A DNA stretch of 64,000 nucleotides, taken from contig NZ_QLMJ01000017.1 in the NCBI RefSeq assembly GCF_003259845.1, positions 124,001 to 188,000 on the forward strand, in the 5' to 3' direction. The stretch comes from Actinoplanes lutulentus (GTDB lineage Bacteria; Actinomycetota; Actinomycetes; Mycobacteriales; Micromonosporaceae). A program made the translations under genes and the position numbers. The notes below the pieces were generated by a model that saw nothing but the letters and a program-made list of their open reading frames with translations, was not told the origin of the DNA and ran no database searches. Each line of letters begins with the position of its first letter. Within the stretch, counting starts at the first letter, position 1. Positions 59,030-64,000 of this stretch are shown piece by piece.

Positions 59030-60196
59030 ATGGACTTCGACGACACCCCCGACGAGGCCGCCTGGCGTACCGAAGTGCGCTCTTTCCTGGATCACAATCA
59101 AGACCGCCTTTCGGTACGCACCAACGACCGCGCCCGTCAGGCATTGCTCTACGACGCCGGCTTCGTCGGCGTCACCTGGCCCATCGAGGCCGGCGGCCGC
59201 GGCGGCACCCCGATGCAGCAGGCGATCGTCGACCAGGAGATGTCCCGGCTCGGCCTGCCCGGCCTGATCAACCTCATCGGCATCGGCATGTGCGGCCCGA
59301 CAGTGATCCTGCACGGCAGCGACGACCAGAAACAGCGTTATCTCCAACGGCTGCTCCGGGCCGACGACCTCTGGTGCCAGCTGTTCAGCGAGCCGTCCGC
59401 CGGCAGCGACCTGGCCGCCCTGCGTACCAGAGCCGTCCGGGAGAACGGCGCCTGGCGGATCACCGGGCAGAAGGTCTGGACGACGCTCGCGCACCTCGCC
59501 GACTACGGCATCCTGCTCGCCCGTACCGATCCTGACGTGCCCAAACATCGTGGCCTGACCATGTTCGTGGTGGACATGAAGGCGCCCGGCGTCACCGTGC
59601 GGCCGCTGCGGCAGATGAATGGCGACGCGCACTTCAACGAGGTCTTCTTCGACGACGTGGTCATCCCCGACGCCGAACGCCTCGGCGAACCCGGCGACGG
59701 CTGGACCGTGGCGCTGACGACGCTGATGAACGAGCGGCTGTCGCTCGGCGGCGGTGGCACCACGATCGGACCCAAACCCGAAACGGTGGCCCGGCACCTC
59801 GCCGGACACATCGGCGCGCTGCCCGCCGACCGGCAAGCCCTGGCCCGGCAGGAGCTGGGTCGCGGATACGTCGCCGCGCTCGGCGCCCGCTACACCGGGT
59901 ACCGCCAGCTGTCGAAACTCAGCCGCGGCGAGTTCCCCGGCCCGGAAGCGTCGGCGGGCAAACTGAGCGGCACCCGCTCAGCGCGTGACCTGACCGACCT
60001 GGCCGTCCGCGTCCTCGGCGGCGACGCGCGCGTCGCGGTCTCGCGCGACGGCACCGGCACCTGGCAGACCATGCAGGCGGTGATGCCCGGCATGGCCATC
60101 GCCGGCGGCAGTGACCAGGTACTCCGCAACATCATCGGGGAGCGGGTCCTCGGACTGCCCGCCGAGCCCCGCGCCGACAAGGGGGTCCCGCGATGA
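59030..60196 (+). CDS. Acyl-CoA dehydrogenase (subunit 1)
   Basis: A 388-residue ACAD. It has FSEPSAGSDLAALRTRAV, ITGQKVWTTLAHLADYGILL and MNERLSLGGGG. It is followed, with ATGA overlap, by a second, shorter ACAD gene; such paired genes often make a two-subunit enzyme in actinobacterial steroid side-chain degradation (FadE26-FadE27 type). ATG at 59030 follows CGGGGACCGGA. FAD-dependent alpha,beta-dehydrogenation of a CoA ester. Confidence 0.9.
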   Translation: MDFDDTPDEAAWRTEVRSFLDHNQDRLSVRTNDRARQALLYDAGFVGVTWPIEAGGRGGTPMQQAIVDQEMSRLGLPGLINLIGIGMCGPTVILHGSDDQKQRYLQRLLRADDLWCQLFSEPSAGSDLAALRTRAVRENGAWRITGQKVWTTLAHLADYGILLARTDPDVPKHRGLTMFVVDMKAPGVTVRPLRQMNGDAHFNEVFFDDVVIPDAERLGEPGDGWTVALTTLMNERLSLGGGGTTIGPKPETVARHLAGHIGALPADRQALARQELGRGYVAALGARYTGYRQLSKLSRGEFPGPEASAGKLSGTRSARDLTDLAVRVLGGDARVAVSRDGTGTWQTMQAVMPGMAIAGGSDQVLRNIIGERVLGLPAEPRADKGVPR

Positions 60197-61170
60197 ACTT
60201 CGACCTGGATCAGGAACACCGCGACCTGGCCGCCGCGGCCGCCGAATTCCTGGCTACTGCGGAAGCTCCACAGGCGGCTCGCGCAGCGCTGGACGGCGAC
60301 GCAGCGATCAGGCCCGGACGCGCGGAACTGGTCAAGAGCGGTTTCGCGGCGATCACCATCCCGGAGAGCGCCGGCGGAGGCGGCGGCAGCGTCCTGCACC
60401 TCGCCGTCGTCGCCGAACAGGCCGGCCGGGTGCTCGCCGGACCCTCGCTCACCGGATTCGCCCGCGCCGCGGTTCTCCTGGACGGCGACCCGGACCGCCT
60501 CGCCGGCCTCGCTGACGGCAGCCTCGCCGTAGCGGTCGCCGACGACACCGGCCCGGTCCTCGACGCGATCGGCGCCGACACCTTCCTCGCCCTGCGATCC
60601 GGCGCCCTGACCTGCGGTCCAGGCCAGGTCACCGCCCGCGAACCCATCGACGCCACTCGCGCTCTCGGCGACGTCACCCTGGGCGACAACCCCCCTTTGG
60701 TACGCGACGCCGCCGCCCTGTGGCAACGCGCGGAACGTGTCGGCCGCACGATCCTCGCCGCCGAAGGCCTCGGCACCGCCGCCCGCCTGCTGGAGATCGG
60801 CGTGGAGTACGCGAAAGAACGGCAGGCGTTCGGCCGCCCGATCGGCTCCTACCAGGCGATCAAGCACATGCTCGTCGACGTGTACGTCGCGGTCGAACAG
60901 CTGCGGTCGCTGGTCTGGTGGGCCGCGTGGGCCGCCGACCACTCCCCCGCCGAGCTGCCCCTGGCCGCCGCCGCTGCCAAGGCCGCCGCGGCCACCACCC
61001 TGGAACAGGCCGCCGAAACGGTGATCCAGGTGCACGGCGGCATCGGGTTCACCTGGGAACACGACGCCCACCTGTACTGGCGGCGCGCCAAGGTGGACCG
61101 ATTCCTGCTCGGCGACGACATCGCCGCCTTCGACGAGGTGGCCCGGCTGGCGATGGAGCAGGCGTCATGA
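60193..61170 (+). CDS. Acyl-CoA dehydrogenase (subunit 2)
   Basis: A 325-residue ACAD, shorter than average, as in the second subunit of heteromeric steroid ACADs. It opens MNFDLDQEHRDLAAAAAEFL, has RQAFGRPIGSYQAIKHMLVD and VHGGIGFTWEHDAHLYWRRA at the C-terminus. Overlaps the first ACAD by 4 bp and the ligase by 4 bp, so translation is coupled. Confidence 0.9.
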   Translation: MNFDLDQEHRDLAAAAAEFLATAEAPQAARAALDGDAAIRPGRAELVKSGFAAITIPESAGGGGGSVLHLAVVAEQAGRVLAGPSLTGFARAAVLLDGDPDRLAGLADGSLAVAVADDTGPVLDAIGADTFLALRSGALTCGPGQVTAREPIDATRALGDVTLGDNPPLVRDAAALWQRAERVGRTILAAEGLGTAARLLEIGVEYAKERQAFGRPIGSYQAIKHMLVDVYVAVEQLRSLVWWAAWAADHSPAELPLAAAAAKAAAATTLEQAAETVIQVHGGIGFTWEHDAHLYWRRAKVDRFLLGDDIAAFDEVARLAMEQAS

Positions 61171-62690
61171 GCGCTGTCGGCGACCACCATCTCGCTCTGC
61201 TCGCCGAGCAGGCCTACGAACGCCACGGCGACTACGAATCGCTGTTCTTCGAGGGCCGATGGCTGACCTCCCGGGAGATCCACGACCGGTCGGCGCGGGC
61301 CGCCACCGGCCTGCGCTCCCACGGGGTTCGGCCGGGCGACCGGGTCGTCGTACTGATGACCAACGCCCCCGAGGTGTTCATCTCCTACCGGGCGATCTGG
61401 CGGGCCGGTGCTGTGGTGACCCCGGTGATCTTCCTGCAGAGTGTGCCGGAGCTGCGGCACATCCTCACCGACTCCGGCGCCGTCGCGGCGATCATCAGCC
61501 CGGAGCTGGCCGACCTGTTCGCCGCGGCCGCCGAGGGCCTGTCGATCACCACGTTCGTGACCGGTTATTCCGTACCCAAGGGGCTTGTGTCTTTTGAAGA
61601 TCTTGAGGCCGGCGAGCCGGCCGGGATCGAGCCGCGAGCGGACGACGACCTGGCCGCGCTGCTCTACACCGGGGGGACCACCGGGCGTGCGAAAGGCGTC
61701 ATGCTCAGCCATCGCGGGTTGTGGGAGGCGGGCCGCGGCCTGGAGCTGGCCTCGCGCACGTCGGCCGCGACCAGGTCGCTGCTGCCGCTGCCGTTGTCGC
61801 ACGCCTACGGCCTGATCGTCACCATCGCCGGGCTGCACTCGCAGCGCAGGCTGGTCTCGGTGCTGCAGCGCTGGTTCGACCCGGCCGGCTGGCTGGAACT
61901 GGTCGCCGAACATCGGCTGGAGTCCAGTCCGGTGGTGCCGACGATGCTGCAGATGCTGCTCGCCCAGCCGCCAGGCGACCACGACCTGTCGTCGCTGCAG
62001 ACCTTCGGCTCCGGCGGGGCGACCCTGCCGCCCGCGATCCGCAGCGCGGCCGAGAAGGTGTTCGGCGTGACCGTGCTGCAGGGGTACGGCTGCACCGAGT
62101 CCAGCGCGGTGATCTCGGCGGAGTCGCTCTCCGAGCACCGGCCCGGCAGCGTCGGCAAGCCGCTCGCGCACGCCGAGGTGGAGATCCGCGACGCTGCCGG
62201 GCTCTCCCTGCCGGCCGGTGAGGACGGCGAGATCTGCGTACGCGGCCCCGGCGTGATGCTCGGCTACTGGAACGACCCGGAGCAGACGTCGCGGACGGTC
62301 CGCGATGGCTGGCTGCACACCGGCGACATCGGCCACCTCGACGAGGACGGCTACCTGTTCGTGGTGGACCGCTTGAAGGACCTCATCATCCGGGGCGGCT
62401 TCAACGTCTTCCCGCGTGACGTGGAGGACGTACTGCTGGAGCACCCGGCGGTGCAGGTGGCGGCGTGCGTGGGCAGGCCGGACGCGGAGAACGGCGAGGA
62501 GGTGGTAGCGGTGGTGCAACTCCAGCCGGGGCAGCAGGTGAGCGGCGCGGCGCTGGTCGAGTTCACCAGGGAGAGGTTGGCGCGCTACAAGTATCCGCGC
62601 GAGGTGACAGTGCTGGACGCGGTGCCGCTGACCAGCGTCGGAAAGATCAACCGTAAGGCCGTCCGCGACCTGCTCAGCACCAGAGAGTGA
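61167..62690 (+). CDS. AMP-dependent acyl-CoA ligase (FadD-like)
   Basis: A 507-residue ANL-family ligase. The P-loop is LLYTGGTTGRAKGVMLSHRG; then GYGCTESSAVIS, WLHTGDIGHLDEDGYLFVVD and the final catalytic lysine in TSVGKINRKAVR. It activates a carboxylic acid to its CoA ester, supplying substrate to the two dehydrogenases. Gene order ACAD-ACAD-ligase resembles fadE26-fadE27-fadD17 of mycobacterial sterol catabolism. Confidence 0.93.
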   Translation: MSAVGDHHLALLAEQAYERHGDYESLFFEGRWLTSREIHDRSARAATGLRSHGVRPGDRVVVLMTNAPEVFISYRAIWRAGAVVTPVIFLQSVPELRHILTDSGAVAAIISPELADLFAAAAEGLSITTFVTGYSVPKGLVSFEDLEAGEPAGIEPRADDDLAALLYTGGTTGRAKGVMLSHRGLWEAGRGLELASRTSAATRSLLPLPLSHAYGLIVTIAGLHSQRRLVSVLQRWFDPAGWLELVAEHRLESSPVVPTMLQMLLAQPPGDHDLSSLQTFGSGGATLPPAIRSAAEKVFGVTVLQGYGCTESSAVISAESLSEHRPGSVGKPLAHAEVEIRDAAGLSLPAGEDGEICVRGPGVMLGYWNDPEQTSRTVRDGWLHTGDIGHLDEDGYLFVVDRLKDLIIRGGFNVFPRDVEDVLLEHPAVQVAACVGRPDAENGEEVVAVVQLQPGQQVSGAALVEFTRERLARYKYPREVTVLDAVPLTSVGKINRKAVRDLLSTRE

Positions 62691-62704
62691 TCAGGGTAAG
62701 CACA

Positions 62705-62751
62705 GATCTTGTGAGCTTGCGGCTGCGTGGCGGACAGAAACTCACAAGATC
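62705..62751. terminator. Bidirectional hairpin between convergent genes
   Basis: GATCTTGTGAG (62705-62715) pairs perfectly with CTCACAAGATC (62741-62751), an 11-bp stem, 14 bp past the ligase stop. Confidence 0.75.
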
Positions 62752-62817
62752 CGGACCTGGCCGCCATCGGGGCGAGGTCGTGCACCGCGGCGATGCCCCT
62801 GCGCCACCCGCCGAACG

Positions 62818-63282
62818 TCAGGTGACCCGATACGCCGTGTAGCGCACCCGATCCGCCTCCCGGATCGCGGACGCCACAAAAATCGACTGCTCCAGCGCGC
62901 TCAACGATGGATCCGACGTCTCCAGTCGCACGCCCAGCCGGAAGTAGTACTCCGACGCATCGACCGGGTCGCCGCGCAGCAGGGCCTCCAGCACCGAAGG
63001 ATCGCCACTGCGCACCCCGAACGTACGAATGTAGACATAACCACCACCCGCAACCCGCGCCGAATACCGGGTGTCGATCTCGATCGCGCCGTCAGCGCGG
63101 ACCAACTGCCAATCCGCCCCGCCGGGCAGGATCTCAGCGGAAAACAGGCCGGTCACCCGGCCGCCGACGATCGGTACGACGCGCCGGTGGCCGGCCCGGG
63201 TCACACCGTGGTCCTCCAGCTCGCCGAGCCGGGCCTCCACCTCGAACACCGCCTCCAGGCCGGGAACCGCCGGCGCGCTCAT
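62818..63282 (-). CDS. DUF3237 domain protein
   Basis: A 154-residue DUF3237 protein: VVPIVGGRVTGLFSAEILPG, GADWQLVRADGAIEIDTRYS, GGYVYIRTFGVRSGDPSV and DASEYYFRLGVRLETSDPSL are its conserved blocks. Function unknown. Its ATG overlaps the stop of the CocE/NonD hydrolase, so the two are cotranslated. Confidence 0.88.
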   Translation of the reverse strand: MSAPAVPGLEAVFEVEARLGELEDHGVTRAGHRRVVPIVGGRVTGLFSAEILPGGADWQLVRADGAIEIDTRYSARVAGGGYVYIRTFGVRSGDPSVLEALLRGDPVDASEYYFRLGVRLETSDPSLSALEQSIFVASAIREADRVRYTAYRVT

Positions 63283-64000
63283 CCGGCCCACACCGGCAGG
63301 TCCAGGAACGACGGCCGGAACTCGTCATGCGAGATCTCCTGCTCGGCGCGGTGCAGCGTCACCGCGTCAAAAGCCGGCGAGCCGGAGCCGGGGTTGCGGG
63401 CATATCGCGGGTGGGCGCCGGAACTGACCTGCACGCTGATCCGGTGCCCGGCGTCGAACCGGTGGAACGTCGGCCACAGCGAAACGGTCACCTCGTCAAA
63501 GCCGTCATCAGAGACGACGCGCCGGATCCCGTCGCACACCGTCATCGACCGGCCGTCCGGGTGCACATCGCAGATCCGGACGAAGACATCGGCACTCGGC
63601 TGCGACGAGCGGAACTGAATCCGGGCCACCGGCTCCCCGGCGACCGTGACCGGCTCGGTGAGCACCTCACCCCGGAAAACGGTCACATCGGCACGACTCT
63701 CATGGGCGGCGTTGTCGACCGGCCCGGAGTTCGGCAGCAGACTCGGACCACCGACAGCCGGCGTCGGATCAGCCGGGTCATAGACATAAGCGGTCACTCC
63801 CCCGGCGGTCGGCTCCGTCGACAGCCGCCCGTCCGCGTGCAGGTTCCACGCCTCGGCAGCGACACCCGGCGGTGGCCAGGCCGGGAGGTCATGCCACTCT
63901 TCCTCCCCCGTTCGGTACGCCCGGACAAGCGCCGTCCGCCCGCTGGGAACCCCGGCGAACTGCTCCTTGAGGAACGCGACAGCCTCCCCCACCGCCACGC
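63279..64000 (-). CDS. CocE/NonD family hydrolase, C-terminal part (5' end outside window)
   Basis: The visible 240 residues are the C-terminal part of an S15/CocE-type hydrolase: VAFLKEQFAGVPSG, then the jelly-roll domain (GEVLTEPVTVAGEPVARIQF, VFVRICDVHPDGRSMTVCDG, HRISVQVSSGAHPRYARNPG). The catalytic domain is beyond base 64000. These enzymes hydrolyse esters or X-Pro peptides. Linked to a DUF3237 gene by ATGA overlap. Confidence 0.85.
   Translation of the reverse strand, partial: VAVGEAVAFLKEQFAGVPSGRTALVRAYRTGEEEWHDLPAWPPPGVAAEAWNLHADGRLSTEPTAGGVTAYVYDPADPTPAVGGPSLLPNSGPVDNAAHESRADVTVFRGEVLTEPVTVAGEPVARIQFRSSQPSADVFVRICDVHPDGRSMTVCDGIRRVVSDDGFDEVTVSLWPTFHRFDAGHRISVQVSSGAHPRYARNPGSGSPAFDAVTLHRAEQEISHDEFRPSFLDLPVWAG

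Noticed and set aside
1..64000. tRNA, rRNA, prophage or insertion-sequence genes
   Set aside because: No tRNA-like cloverleaf, rRNA segment, integrase, transposase or phage structural gene was found by reading both strands.

Overview
High-GC actinobacterial chromosome, most likely Actinoplanes or another Micromonosporaceae. The evidence is very high GC at third codon positions, many GTG starts, leaderless-looking promoters, and families typical of these bacteria (LAL LuxR, HxlR, PadR, ECF sigma factors, SEC-C, CHAT/TPR, NADAR, CYTH). This is phylogenetic inference only: there is no rRNA or tRNA in the window. I see no phage, complete insertion sequence or CRISPR array. It reads as a gene-dense but accessory stretch of chromosome.

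Layout. 0-3.6 kb: 3' end of a large LuxR regulator, an alpha/beta hydrolase, a small secreted protein and a second hydrolase. 3.7-6.7 kb: chorismate mutase, a small membrane protein, a TetR regulator fused to a zinc-finger-like N-terminus, and a low-complexity protein carrying a 16-copy hexanucleotide repeat. 6.7-10 kb: a MerR regulator with its own 19-bp-spacer promoter, a hydrolase and an iron-sulfur photolyase. 10.1-13 kb: a membrane protein and a small soluble protein sharing a 26-residue Gly/Asn/Gln-rich motif, next to a zinc-ribbon membrane protein. 13-25 kb: metabolic and regulatory genes (methyltransferase, PIN, SIMPL, TIM-barrel glycosidase-like, inositol phosphatase-like, sodium/bile-acid symporter, PepSY, HxlR/quinone reductase pair). 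25.4-27.8 kb: a MerR-controlled ABC exporter operon. 27.8-30.7 kb: Kup and a CYTH protein. 30.7-33.4 kb: a gene graveyard with broken genes around a NADAR gene and a methyltransferase. 33.4-42.3 kb: polysaccharide deacetylase, CorA, cupin/TetR/Asp-Glu-racemase-like locus, PadR with a large membrane protein, FabF-like ketosynthase. 42.3-47.5 kb: an ECF sigma factor, an S8 protease and a divergent TPR-CHAT caspase-like protease. 47.7-55.1 kb: nucleotidyltransferase, LysR/SDR pair, SEC-C protein, epimerase and membrane proteins. 55.1-62.7 kb: class V aminotransferase, then a cluster of polyprenyl synthase, P450, two acyl-CoA dehydrogenases and an acyl-CoA ligase. 62.8-64 kb: DUF3237 and CocE/NonD hydrolase, running off the window.

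How genes work together. Three loci look like functional systems. (1) The 10.1-12.1 kb pair resembles bacterial amyloid-signalling partners: a membrane protein ending in the motif and a soluble helical protein starting with it, one base apart. (2) The S8 protease, ECF sigma factor and small protein form one operon divergent from a TPR-CHAT protease, suggesting a two-protease stress or conflict module. (3) The prenyl synthase-P450-ACAD-ACAD-ligase cluster has the enzyme order expected for oxidising, CoA-activating and dehydrogenating an isoprenoid chain, like actinobacterial sterol side-chain genes.

Non-coding structure is unusually rich. It includes two near-identical MerR-type promoters, a dispersed palindromic repeat in two copies, an over-represented 9-mer (TTGGGTACG), a six-run G-quadruplex motif, and several minisatellites.
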